Notes under the pieces: model-generated | The model's input: only the letters and a program-made list of their open reading frames with translations | Database searches by the model: none | Told to the model about the DNA's origin: nothing | From: DASUKM01 sp036278735 | Lineage (GTDB): Bacteria; Acidobacteriota; Vicinamibacteria; Vicinamibacterales; 2-12-FULL-66-21 | DNA: 64,000 nucleotides | Direction: 5' to 3' | Assembly (NCBI GenBank): GCA_036278735.1 | Contig: DASUKM010000050.1 | Coordinates: 1 to 64,000 of the forward strand | Position numbers and translations under genes: made by a program | Part shown: one piece after another, positions 1-8,446 of the stretch | Layout of the letters: the number at the start of each line of letters is the position of its first letter | Numbering within the stretch: the stretch's first letter is position 1

Positions 1-639
1 GAGGTTGAACGTGGTCACGTAGTCGTTGGGGAACAGCGTCTGCGCCTTGCGGTAGTTGGCCAGGCAGTCGCTCCACTGTTCGAGCAGACCCTGGGCGCGC
101 GCCAGGTTGAAGACGTACGCCCAGCGGTCCGGATCGAGCGCGATCGCCCGCTGAAAGTACGGGATCGCCTCTTCCGGCTTGCCTTGCCGCACGAGCACCT
201 GTCCGAGGTTGCTCAGCGACTCCGCATCCTGGGGATTTTTCGCGATTGCGTCCTCGAAGTGCTTCAGCGAGGAGGCGTAGTCGCCGTGTTCGTACGAGAG
301 CGCCGCCTCTCCGGCCGGCTCCAGAAACGTGCGGGGAGCCGCGGCCGATGGCTCGTCGGCCGGCGCCGGCGCCGCGGCCGCCGCATGGCGGCGCGCCGCG
401 AGCGGGTCGCGAATCGACCCCGGTTTCGCCGTGGCGGCCGGGGGCACCAACAGCCAGGTGCCGGCGACGACCAGTCCGGCCGCGCCGACCAGCCCGAGGC
501 CGATGCCCTGCAGACGGCGGCTGCGCGCCGCGGCGGCGGCCGGATCGACCGCGACGATGCGCGTCCGGCAGCGAGGGCAGCGCGCGTGGCCGGCCCGGAG
601 CTTGGCGCCGCACTGCGGGCAGAGAACCGCCTCGCCCAT
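1..639 (-). CDS. Zinc-ribbon, membrane-anchored TPR protein (3' end outside window)
   Basis: The visible 213 codons start with ATG and run off the left edge. The N-terminus has two CxxC knuckles (C7/C10 and C21/C24), the zinc-ribbon pattern of many bacterial membrane-anchored proteins. A hydrophobic segment at about residues 48-66 and an Ala/Pro-rich linker follow. From about residue 110 come TPR-type helices, including the typical NPQDAESLSNLGQ and PEEAIPYFQRAIALDP stretches. The start overlaps the pilY1 stop by one base (TGATG), so the two are probably translationally coupled. A scaffold role in pilus assembly is inferred from position only; no enzymatic motif is visible. Confidence 0.75.
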   Translation of the reverse strand, partial: MGEAVLCPQCGAKLRAGHARCPRCRTRIVAVDPAAAAARSRRLQGIGLGLVGAAGLVVAGTWLLVPPAATAKPGSIRDPLAARRHAAAAAPAPADEPSAAAPRTFLEPAGEAALSYEHGDYASSLKHFEDAIAKNPQDAESLSNLGQVLVRQGKPEEAIPYFQRAIALDPDRWAYVFNLARAQGLLEQWSDCLANYRKAQTLFPNDYVTTFNL

Positions 640-3600
640 CAGCGAATCTCCCGCCACGACAGGATGCGCACGCCGACCTGGCCCACGCCGTTGTTGAAGT
701 CCTTCGGGTCGCCGAACGCCTGGATCGCCGAGCCGGTGCTGGTGCTCGAGGTGCCGAAGTACAAGTGCTGATCGACGACGAACGGCGCCGTCGCGCGGCC
801 GGAGAGCGTCTTGATGATGTTGCTTTCGTTGTCGTCGATCTTGCCGTTGCCGTTGGCGTCGTACGCGGCGCTGCCGGCATACGTGACGCCGTACAGGTTC
901 GCACCGAAGTCGGAACAGGGGGTCGACGCGCTCTGCGTCGTCGTGGTGTAGAACACGATGTCCCCCGCGACCGTCGGCGACGTGGACGCCCGCTCGCCTG
1001 TCGCGAGGCCGCCCGAGTTGCTGACGGTCGCGAGACTGATCGAGAACTTGGTCGTCGAGCCGCTGCCCGGGAAATTGTCCTTCAGGCCGTACAGCTTGAA
1101 CGTGCCGGTCCCTCCAGACGTCGTGACGGGCAGGATGTCGCTGCCCGTGGCAAAGAACATGTAGACGTCCGCGCTGCCGACGAACAACAACGCCGACGAG
1201 GCATAGATCGGCACGCCGGTGTCCGCCATCAGACTCGCCGTGATGGCGCCGCTCGAATCGAAATTGAACCGCCAGTACTTGCCGTCGATATCGCCGGCAT
1301 ACGCCTTGTCGACGATGACGGCTTGATAGTCGCCCGCGGCGGTGGGGTCCGCCTGGATGGCGTTCTTGCGGCCGTTGGACGCCACGTCTCCGACCGAGAG
1401 ACACCCGGTCCCCGAACACGCGCTGCCACTGGAATTGCCGAGCAGCGTCCCGTCGTTCGCGTTCAACACGTACAGCACGTTGCCGGCCTTGGGGGCCGTC
1501 GCGCCGCGGTTCGGGATCGACGCCTCGATATCCGGGAAATAGCCGGATCCCATGATGACGCCGTTGACGCTGCGGTCCGTGGTCAAGGGGCCGATCGCGG
1601 GGTCGGACCAGCTGAACCCGACCGTCTTCTCCGCGTACGACGCCGACGACTTCAGGTCGCCCCACAGCGTCAGCTTTCCGCCGGGGGTGCCGTCGGTCAG
1701 CGTAAAGCTCTGTTTGACGGTCGGATCGAAGTCGTCGTAGTTCGGGAACGCCCACATGAACGAGATCGACTCGCCCGGCGTGTCGAACGTCTGCAGCAGC
1801 GAATTGACGGCGCTGAGGTCGTCGAGCGTCGGGTCGACGCCCATGCCGGCCTCGGTGACGTCGAAGCACTGATAGAAGAGGCCGCCCGGTCCTTGCCCGA
1901 ACAGCAGCAGGCTGTGCCAACGCTTGGCCGGGTCGGCGTTGGTCGGATCGGTCTTCACTTCGGCGACCTTCGGCGAGCTGTCGACGAAATACTCGTACGT
2001 GTCGACCGGCTGGCCGTCGTACAGGGTCTGCAGCTTCGGCAGGAGGTTGTAGGGGATGAAGGCCCAGACCTCGTACCCGGTGCGCGCGTCGAAGGCGTGC
2101 ATCATGCCGTCGTTGGCGCCGACGAAGATCAGGGTGCGGCGATCCGCGTGATCGCCGGCGAACGTGTCGCTCGCATCCGTCCGGCCGTAGTCGTCGTCGG
2201 GCGGAGGATCGAGCGACGGCGGATCCATGACGGCGGGCGTCGAGCCAATGATCGCGCCAAGCGGCTGCGATCGAATAAAACCAATCAGCGTCGACGCACT
2301 GATCGTGCTCGGCAGATTCAGGGCCGGCGCAATCGTCGCGGCGTTGGCGGCCGTGAACGCCACCATCGAGCCGCCGCCGCTGCCGTCCGGGATGTACGTG
2401 TAGATATTGCGCGTGTCCGGGTCCGCCGGCGTGCGCGCCTGGCCGGCGAGCGACGGCCGGCTGTCGAGGTCGGGCCAGAGCATCGTGCCATCGTTCTGGA
2501 ACGTGTAGCCGCTCGCCTGCGTACTGTCGGCCACCGGCTGATACACACGGAACGCCCGCATCCGCCCCACGAACCCGGGCATCTCGAACGCCGACGTGAT
2601 CATCACGTTGCTGCGCTGGGGCACAATCGGGTTGGCGGCGATCCCCCCCTCGTGGACGACGGTATTCGGGAGCGCCGTGCCGGTCGCGTCGTTGGCCGAC
2701 GTCAGATCGACCGTGCCGATGATCGGGCTGACGGCGACGTACTCGCTCGCCTTGCCGCTGTCGAAATCGGTCTCGCGGGCGTATCCCGACTGCACCGCGT
2801 AATCGATCCAGTTGGCGACGTCGAGGGCGCTCGTCGCGTCGTGGTACACGCCGCCGCTGTTGGTCGCGATGGTCTGCAGCTGCGTCTTGTCGCCGGCCGC
2901 CACATCGACGCCGATCACGTGAATGGGCACACGGTGGCCGCTGACGTCGAGGAATCCCGAGGCGCGCGCCGTCGGATCGTTGGAGGCGACGTAGGACGAA
3001 CTCCCCGAGTCCTTGCCGCCCGTGACGAGCACCACCACGGTGTTGCGGCAGCTCCGCGTCGCGGCCGCGTCCGCCGAAATCGCCGCCAACGCCGCCGCTT
3101 TCGCATCGTCGAGGGCGTAGCTGAGCGGCCGGTCCGCGTACTGGCCGCCGCTGTCGACCCCGCCTACGCCGGCCGGGATCAGCGCACGGCTGTCGCCGGC
3201 GTGACGATTCACGATATCGAGGACCGATGCGGCGGTGTTGCTCCCCGGCGTCACGACGACCGTGCCGGCCGGGGCGCTCGACTGCCCGTAGCTGGCATTG
3301 TCGACCTGGGGCGCGTAAATGCCGTAGTAGCCCAGCTTGTTGGTCTTGCACGGGCTCGCGTCGAAGTTGAGGAACTGCGTGCCGTCCGAGTCGGCGACCA
3401 GGCCGTCGCAGTCCGACGAGCCCCAGGTCGTCCCCCCCGGGGTCGAGCGCCACTGGGGATTCTTCTGCCGCAGCCGGATGAGTCCCCAGCGGCTCGACGC
3501 ATTGGCGTTCTCGCCCACCGCCTGCGCAATGCCCTGCCGGGCGATCGCCCATCGCGTCGGATTCAGATAGGCCAGATCGGAGGCGTTGTTCGACGTGAGC

Positions 3601-4004
3601 GAGTTGCTCGGGTCCCACACCGCCGCGACCGCCGAGATCGTGGAGGCCGTGTACTTGGCCGATCCGGAGGACGAGTACGCGAAATTGTGGAAGATGCGCC
3701 GGTACGTCTTCGTGGTACCGGTGTTGATGTTCGTGAAGGCGCCCATCGCCGACGAATCGCCGGTGGTCCAATAACCAGGGTCGTAGAGGTTGCCGCTGCC
3801 GTCCTCGAGCATCTCGAGCGACGTGTCCATGACGACGATCACCGTCGGCGGCACGCGCTTGATGAAGAGGAGCGGGTCGAGCTGGGCGGACGCGGGGACG
3901 GACCACCACAGCACGGCGGCCAGCGACAGCAGGGCCGTCATGGCCCGCGGCCGGCGTCGCGAGGCCGTTCCGGCGATCCGGCGAAGAATCCCGTGAGACA
4001 TCAC
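639..4004 (-). CDS. pilY1: PilY1-type pilus tip/adhesin protein
   Basis: This 1121-residue protein has a signal peptide probably cut after ASA at residue 40. A von Willebrand A-like N-terminal half follows, with a degenerate MIDAS (D60-T-S-L-E instead of DxSxS). The C-terminal PilY1 beta-propeller starts near residue 580 and carries the family signature FVGANDGMMHAFDARTG (627-643). An EF-hand-like loop lies at 1049-1060 (D, N, N, G, I, E at the usual positions), consistent with the calcium dependence known for PilY1. PilY1 primes pilus assembly with the minor pilins and can act as adhesin or mechanosensor. It is the next-to-last visible gene of the fimT-pilV-pilW-pilX-pilY1 run. The start is GTG at 4004, with ATG one codon later; GAGG lies 8 bases before the GTG. 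Confidence 0.93.
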   Translation of the reverse strand: MMSHGILRRIAGTASRRRPRAMTALLSLAAVLWWSVPASAQLDPLLFIKRVPPTVIVVMDTSLEMLEDGSGNLYDPGYWTTGDSSAMGAFTNINTGTTKTYRRIFHNFAYSSSGSAKYTASTISAVAAVWDPSNSLTSNNASDLAYLNPTRWAIARQGIAQAVGENANASSRWGLIRLRQKNPQWRSTPGGTTWGSSDCDGLVADSDGTQFLNFDASPCKTNKLGYYGIYAPQVDNASYGQSSAPAGTVVVTPGSNTAASVLDIVNRHAGDSRALIPAGVGGVDSGGQYADRPLSYALDDAKAAALAAISADAAATRSCRNTVVVLVTGGKDSGSSSYVASNDPTARASGFLDVSGHRVPIHVIGVDVAAGDKTQLQTIATNSGGVYHDATSALDVANWIDYAVQSGYARETDFDSGKASEYVAVSPIIGTVDLTSANDATGTALPNTVVHEGGIAANPIVPQRSNVMITSAFEMPGFVGRMRAFRVYQPVADSTQASGYTFQNDGTMLWPDLDSRPSLAGQARTPADPDTRNIYTYIPDGSGGGSMVAFTAANAATIAPALNLPSTISASTLIGFIRSQPLGAIIGSTPAVMDPPSLDPPPDDDYGRTDASDTFAGDHADRRTLIFVGANDGMMHAFDARTGYEVWAFIPYNLLPKLQTLYDGQPVDTYEYFVDSSPKVAEVKTDPTNADPAKRWHSLLLFGQGPGGLFYQCFDVTEAGMGVDPTLDDLSAVNSLLQTFDTPGESISFMWAFPNYDDFDPTVKQSFTLTDGTPGGKLTLWGDLKSSASYAEKTVGFSWSDPAIGPLTTDRSVNGVIMGSGYFPDIEASIPNRGATAPKAGNVLYVLNANDGTLLGNSSGSACSGTGCLSVGDVASNGRKNAIQADPTAAGDYQAVIVDKAYAGDIDGKYWRFNFDSSGAITASLMADTGVPIYASSALLFVGSADVYMFFATGSDILPVTTSGGTGTFKLYGLKDNFPGSGSTTKFSISLATVSNSGGLATGERASTSPTVAGDIVFYTTTTQSASTPCSDFGANLYGVTYAGSAAYDANGNGKIDDNESNIIKTLSGRATAPFVVDQHLYFGTSSTSTGSAIQAFGDPKDFNNGVGQVGVRILSWREIR

Positions 4005-4014
4005 TGTATTGGCC

Positions 4015-4791
4015 TCATTGCACGACGAGCCCGCCCGTCGTGGTGCTCATCTGCATGTTCGTCAGCGCCGAACCGGTCTGCCCGACCGCCGACTTGCGCG
4101 CGCGCTGGTTCAACTCGTCCTGGCCGCGCTGCGCGATCTGCCCGCGCTCGATTTCCGTGCTGCTCGTCTTCGCCACCGTGACCTCGATGACCTTGTGCGT
4201 CCCCTTCGGCCCGTAGGCTTCGGCGTGCAGCGTCAGCGTGCCGTTGGTGTCGACGAGCGGATTGCCGTCGCCGTCGGCCGGGTCGTCGGCGATCCAGACC
4301 GCGACGTACATCGGCGTGTCGAGCACGTTGTTCGGCAGCATGCTCTGGAGCGAGCCATAGGCGAACAGGCGGAACGTCGGGTTGTCGGTACCCCAGAGGT
4401 TCAGATTCGTAATGGCGGTATTCAGGTTGTCGGTCGCCTTGATCAGGTTCACGGTCTGGTTGCTGAACGGGATCGTGCCCGTCACCGTCGCGCCGCAGGT
4501 CGTGTCGACGAACGAGGAGCTCGTGCCGGCGCACTCGCTGGCCCCCGTGCCCGCGGCCAGGATGTCGTCCCAGCGTGGGATCTCCAGCAGGTCCTGGACG
4601 ATGCGTTCGACGCCGGCGTCGGCGGCGTAGAGCGCTTCCTGGCTGTTGCGGTAGTTGGCCGAGACCTGCGTCTCGGTGTTGCTGAGCAGCATCAGCGTCA
4701 TGCCGAGCGCCGTCAGCAGCATCGTGGCCATCAGCGCCACGATCAGCGCGACCCCCTCTTCGCCGGCGAGCCGTCTCGAGATCCTGGTCAT
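4015..4791 (-). CDS. pilX: PilX-type minor pilin
   Basis: This protein has 258 residues. The N-terminal block (GEEGVALIVALMATMLLTAL) is the PilX pattern: a short basic leader, then a hydrophobic helix with Glu-Glu-Gly before it rather than the strict G/FTLIE site of major pilins. The segment YRNSQEALYAADAGVERIV is the conserved PilX N-terminal domain signature. The globular part is Thr/Asn-rich. PilX is a minor pilin of the priming complex that puts PilY1 at the pilus tip. The gene lies 4 bases after pilW and 10 bases before pilY1, all on the minus strand. Confidence 0.88.
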   Translation of the reverse strand: MTRISRRLAGEEGVALIVALMATMLLTALGMTLMLLSNTETQVSANYRNSQEALYAADAGVERIVQDLLEIPRWDDILAAGTGASECAGTSSSFVDTTCGATVTGTIPFSNQTVNLIKATDNLNTAITNLNLWGTDNPTFRLFAYGSLQSMLPNNVLDTPMYVAVWIADDPADGDGNPLVDTNGTLTLHAEAYGPKGTHKVIEVTVAKTSSTEIERGQIAQRGQDELNQRARKSAVGQTGSALTNMQMSTTTGGLVVQ

Positions 4792-4795
4792 CGCG

Positions 4796-5914
4796 TCACC
4801 GGCTCAGGTTCATGTTCCGCGGCGCCACTTCGAATCGCGTGACCAGATCGGGCACGAACCGCTGCCCTTCGGTGGCCGTCCCCGGGATCGCAAACAAGCT
4901 GGTATTGGTGCCGCGCAGCCGATCGACGGGGGTCTCCACCCGGAGCGTCACCCTGACGCGGCGGACGCGGAACAGGTCGGCATCGAACTCCGTGTCGCCG
5001 CTGCCGCACCATGGCCCGTCGGTAAACATGCTGACGGGCAGCGGCGCCATGGAGGCACCGCCGGTCGTCAGCGTGTCCATGCTGCCGCCCAGATACGTCC
5101 CCGACGCGTCGTAGAGGCAGTTGGCCACCCCGAGTTCCGGCTTCGGCGTCGTCGGGGGCGCCGGATCGCCGAAGTAGTCGAACGTCAGACCGACGACGTT
5201 GTCGGCCACGGGAACCGGCGCGTTGTCGCTGCCGTCGTAGTGCATCAATTGATGCGTCGAGGTGTCGAGGTAATACGTGTGGCTCTCGACCTGCGTGACC
5301 GATGCGCCGATGTCGTACGAGTAGTTCAGGTCGCTGCCCCGGTGCTGCAGATGGCCCGCATCGTCCTGCACCTGCGTAATGGTGAAGGTGTCGAAATGGC
5401 CGGACGTGTCGAAGATGATCACTTCCTCGCCGACGTAGAAGCCGCACAACTCCTGCCCGTCGGGACAGTTCGGCTGAGCGGTGACCTTCAGCTCCGTCGA
5501 ATTCGGGGGCATCGCGGAACTGATCGTCGTCTGCGAGTACGAATTCGGGATGTACGTGAGGCTGATCGTCGAGGTCAGCGCCGTCGTGTTGGTCGTCGCG
5601 CCGGCGGCGCTCGGACAGGCGTCCCCCCAGCACCGCGGCAGCACGGGCGCGAAGAATCCCATCAGCGACCCGGTGACGGGCCCCTGATACGGACCGGCGC
5701 CGGCCATCACGATGTCCTTGAAGAGCGTGTCGGTGGCCACGCGCATCCGCTGCTGCATGTCCTGGACCTCGGGCTGCGTCTGCGAGGTCGCGTTGCCCGG
5801 GTTCACCAGCTCGAAGATCGCGCCCGTCACGACGAGCATGATCGCCATCGAGATCAGCAGCTCGATGATCGTGTAGCCGGCGTCGGTGCGCGGTCGGATA
5901 CGGCGGATCGTCAT
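4796..5914 (-). CDS. pilW: PilW-type minor pilin
   Basis: This 372-residue protein has a prepilin leader ending in Gly (DAGYTIIELLISMAIMLVV). Cleavage would be after G13, leaving an aromatic first residue and Glu at +5, as PilD requires. The block QPEVQDMQQRMRVATDTLFKD after the helix is typical of PilW. Long Ser/Thr-rich beta regions follow. It is expected to act with PilV, PilX and FimT as a tip-located priming complex. The start codon overlaps the pilV stop (ATGA), implying coupled translation. Confidence 0.88.
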   Translation of the reverse strand: MTIRRIRPRTDAGYTIIELLISMAIMLVVTGAIFELVNPGNATSQTQPEVQDMQQRMRVATDTLFKDIVMAGAGPYQGPVTGSLMGFFAPVLPRCWGDACPSAAGATTNTTALTSTISLTYIPNSYSQTTISSAMPPNSTELKVTAQPNCPDGQELCGFYVGEEVIIFDTSGHFDTFTITQVQDDAGHLQHRGSDLNYSYDIGASVTQVESHTYYLDTSTHQLMHYDGSDNAPVPVADNVVGLTFDYFGDPAPPTTPKPELGVANCLYDASGTYLGGSMDTLTTGGASMAPLPVSMFTDGPWCGSGDTEFDADLFRVRRVRVTLRVETPVDRLRGTNTSLFAIPGTATEGQRFVPDLVTRFEVAPRNMNLSR

Positions 5915-6519
5915 GGCGCCTTCCTCGTGAGCACGCTCGTGAGCAGCGCATCTTCCACCTGCCGGGTGCGGCCGTCCGCCGTCCGGACGCGGCGCTCTTC
6001 CCTCCAGGTCGGGGTGACGAGCACCTGCAGGATCAGGGTGTTGTTCGGATTCGTGGGCAGCGCGCGGATCGCCCAGCGGCGCGTGAAGATCGCCCCCGAG
6101 GGAGGCGTGGTGCCGGTGCCGACCCAGTTGCCCTGGCCGTCCAGATAGTCGACGTAGTTCGTGGTGTTCTCCTCGAGCACGTTGCTCGGCGACGGATCGA
6201 GCCCGATGCCGGTCGTATCGGGGGTCGCCAGCGTGAGGTTCGTCGTCGTGTCGGTGATCGGCAGCCCGAGGCCCGACGAGTCGTACGCGAAGGTGAGGCC
6301 GCGCAACTGCTCCATCTTCTGCGTCGCGAGCGTGGTCGTGGACACCTGCTGGCGCGCCGCGAAGTTGCGGCTCGTGGCGACGCCAAACATCTGCGCGACC
6401 CCGAGCGACACGGTCAGCAGAATGCCGGTGGCGACCAGCGTCTCGACGAGGCTGAAGCCCTGGCTACTGGACCAGGATCTTGCCAAGCGAATTGAGCGTG
6501 ATGTTCTTGCTGAGGCCAT
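5911..6519 (-). CDS. pilV: PilV-type minor pilin
   Basis: This protein has 202 residues. A class III prepilin signal is clear: SSQG then FSLVETLVATGILLTVSLG, with cleavage after Gly21 and Glu at mature +5. Subtle two-step homology to PilV (QQVSTTTLATQKMEQLRGL after the helix) supports the call. The ATG start overlaps the 3' end of fimT by 56 bp and has GGTGAG 6 bases upstream. A TTG at 6486 would give a shorter 10-residue leader but has no visible ribosome site. It forms part of the priming complex below PilY1. Confidence 0.82.
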   Translation of the reverse strand: MASARTSRSIRLARSWSSSQGFSLVETLVATGILLTVSLGVAQMFGVATSRNFAARQQVSTTTLATQKMEQLRGLTFAYDSSGLGLPITDTTTNLTLATPDTTGIGLDPSPSNVLEENTTNYVDYLDGQGNWVGTGTTPPSGAIFTRRWAIRALPTNPNNTLILQVLVTPTWREERRVRTADGRTRQVEDALLTSVLTRKAP

Positions 6520-7015
6520 TGCGACTCACCGTTACCGTCAACGAACTCGAAATAGCCGTGGCCGTGCCCGACGAGGCATCCCACGCCGTGCCGTCCGGAT
6601 GGAACTCGATCGTCGCGGTCGTGACCGTCGCGCCATCGAGGAGCTGCCGGAGCACGCCGTCGAAATTCGGCGGCGACGCGAAGTCCACGCCCGTCGTCTT
6701 GAACGGGTACGTCGCGGGATTGCAGCGCGACGCGGCCGTGTCGGCCGACGTCCCGAGCACCTCGACGATCCGGTAGTACCCCGTCGACGGACAGTTGGTC
6801 CGGAACCGCATCGTGGTGTTCGTGGAAACCGATCGGAGCTTCGCCGTTTGCATTTCGCGCTCCACCTGGTCGGTCGTGTTGGTCAGCTTCGTGGAATCGC
6901 TCAATTTGTTCAGGAGCGGCACCGAGATGGCCATCAGCGTGGCAGCCACGCTCACCGTCAACAGCAGCTCGATGAGTGAAAATCCGCGTACTGACCGCGC
7001 AACCCGCTGGCGCAT
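6464..7015 (-). CDS. fimT: FimT/GspH-type minor pilin
   Basis: This 183-residue protein has the leader MRQRVARSVRG followed by FSLIELLLTVSVAATLMAIS, a perfect prepilin peptidase site with Glu5. The body resembles GspH/FimT: a short helix, then beta strands starting near RFRTNCPSTGYYRIVE. It is the first gene of the minor-pilin run fimT-pilV-pilW-pilX-pilY1. The 156-bp gap upstream is the only place for a promoter before pilY1. In other bacteria FimT belongs to the minor pilins and can bind DNA during natural transformation; nothing here tests that. Confidence 0.85.
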   Translation of the reverse strand: MRQRVARSVRGFSLIELLLTVSVAATLMAISVPLLNKLSDSTKLTNTTDQVEREMQTAKLRSVSTNTTMRFRTNCPSTGYYRIVEVLGTSADTAASRCNPATYPFKTTGVDFASPPNFDGVLRQLLDGATVTTATIEFHPDGTAWDASSGTATAISSSLTVTVSRNGLSKNITLNSLGKILVQ

Positions 7016-7171
7016 GCCCCGGTATCGAGCAATGGATGGGCCAGTAGCGCCGCCATGGGCCCAGTGTGGGCTCTAAACGGCGTCTCGACAGCTAGTTAGG
7101 GAAGTGGTGCTGCGCCAGAATCGAAGAGAGAATCCGTGCAGGATGTCCAGATTTGTTACCTTACGTAACAA
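7016..7171 (-). promoter_or_regulatory. Leader region of the fimT-pilY1 operon, with two small dyads
   Basis: This is the only sizeable gap in the first 13 kb. It holds a 7-bp inverted repeat TTGTTAC-N5-GTAACAA (7153-7171) directly beside the kinase stop codon, and a small hairpin GCCCA-GTG-TGGGC (7059-7071). No confident sigma-70 boxes were found. A weak GG-N10-GC match at 7028-7043 is listed under rejected items. The first dyad lacks a T tract on either strand, so an operator or transcript-end structure is as likely as a terminator. Confidence 0.4.
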
Positions 7172-8446
7172 CTATGGAAGCGCCGCGGCCGCCGAGGCGG
7201 GCAGCGTCACGACGACCCGCGTCCCGCCGTGCGTGTCGTCGGCGGCCGCCACGCGGCCGTTGTGCGTCACGACGATCTTCTGAACCAGCGCGAGCCCGAG
7301 GCCGGTGCCCCGGGCCTTCGTGGTGACGAAGGGGCGGAACATGCGCGGCGCGATCGCCGCGTCGATCCCCGGGCCGTTGTCGGCGACGCTCACGCGCAGC
7401 ACTCCCTGCACGACATCGAGGGCGCCCTCGATCGTGATGCGCGGGGTGATCCGGGCGTCGACACAGGCCTCGAGCGCGTTGCGGCACAAGTTGCTGAAGG
7501 CCTGCCGGAGCAGCACCTCGTCGCCGTCCACGCGGGCGAACGTGCCCCGGACCGCGACGTCGCCGCCGCGGCTGCCCGCCTCGGGACGGATCTCCTCGGC
7601 GGCCCGCTCCACAATCGCGCGCATGTCGACAGGCGCGAGCGTCAGCTCGGTGGGACGCGCGAAGTTCAGGAAGTTCGTCACCACCTGGCCGAGCGCCTCC
7701 GTCTCGTCGCGGATGCCTTGCACGTACGGGCGGAAGTCGGCGGGCAGGCGGTCGAGGTCGAGCAGGCGCGCGTAGCCGTGAATCGTGGCCAGCCCGTTGC
7801 GGAACTCGTGCGCGATGCCGGCCGTCAGTTCGCCCAGGCGCGCGAGGCTGTCCTTGAGGCGCAGTTGATCTTCGAGCTCGACGATCTCGCTCAAATCGCT
7901 GAACAGGCAGATGGCGCCGTGCGCGCGTCCCGTCTCGTCGCGAATCGGCGAGACGGTGACGCCGAGGTGCGCCGTGCCGCCGGAGGCCGGCAGGCGCAGC
8001 GCGCGCCGGACGATCGGGCGCGCCGTCGACAGGCACTCTTCGACCGCGTCGGCGAGCGGCGCGGCGGTCGCGAGCACGTCGCGCAGCGTGCCCGTCCACG
8101 CCGCATCGGGCAGGCCGAGCAGCGCGCGCCCCGCCGGATTGATCGTCCGGACGTGACGGTCGTCCCCCACGACCAGCAGCCCGGACGTCATGCTGGCGAC
8201 GATCTCGCCGCTGAGGCGCTCGGAGGCTTCGGCCCGCGCCTTCATCGCGCGTTCCTGGGTGCGCAGGCGCTGCACCGCTTCTTCCATGGCGCCGGCCATG
8301 AAGGCGGTCTCGGTGCCTTCGTCGCGGCCGGCCTTCGCCGACTGCCGCGCCGCCTCGAACAGCTTCAGCACGGCAAAGGCGAGCATGCCCGCCAGCGCCG
8401 CGACGATGGCGGTGAGGCCGATCAGGAGATACCCGCTCCGGGTCAC
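7172..8446 (-). CDS. Membrane-anchored PAS sensor histidine kinase (orphan)
   Basis: This 424-residue protein starts at GTG, overlapping the pilD stop as GTGA. One transmembrane helix lies at residues 6-28, then a short coiled linker and a PAS domain at about 80-195. The HisKA H-box is GIAHEFRN, with phospho-acceptor His213. The ATPase domain has an N-box (NLCRNALEA), G1 (DNGPGID) and G2 (GTGLGLALV). It resembles NtrB/PilS-type kinases. No response regulator is adjacent; the only visible candidate partner is PilR at 29.9-31.3 kb, which already has PilS beside it. Co-transcription with pilD and the pilin suggests a sensory role in pilus control. Confidence 0.9.
   Translation of the reverse strand: MTRSGYLLIGLTAIVAALAGMLAFAVLKLFEAARQSAKAGRDEGTETAFMAGAMEEAVQRLRTQERAMKARAEASERLSGEIVASMTSGLLVVGDDRHVRTINPAGRALLGLPDAAWTGTLRDVLATAAPLADAVEECLSTARPIVRRALRLPASGGTAHLGVTVSPIRDETGRAHGAICLFSDLSEIVELEDQLRLKDSLARLGELTAGIAHEFRNGLATIHGYARLLDLDRLPADFRPYVQGIRDETEALGQVVTNFLNFARPTELTLAPVDMRAIVERAAEEIRPEAGSRGGDVAVRGTFARVDGDEVLLRQAFSNLCRNALEACVDARITPRITIEGALDVVQGVLRVSVADNGPGIDAAIAPRMFRPFVTTKARGTGLGLALVQKIVVTHNGRVAAADDTHGGTRVVVTLPASAAAALP

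Noticed and set aside
246..4181. A 1311-codon open frame on the plus strand
   Set aside because: It is antisense to pilY1 and pilX, is Arg/Ala-rich and lacks domains; a by-product of high GC codon use.
4788..5951. Open frame of 387 codons over pilW
   Set aside because: Same strand but another frame than pilW; composition is Arg/Gln/His-rich and pilW itself is unmistakable.
7028..7043. Sigma-54-like TGGCCC-N5-TTGCT before fimT on the minus strand
   Set aside because: GG and GC are 10 bases apart, but the -24 box has a mismatch and the transcript would start at the fimT ATG itself, leaving no leader.
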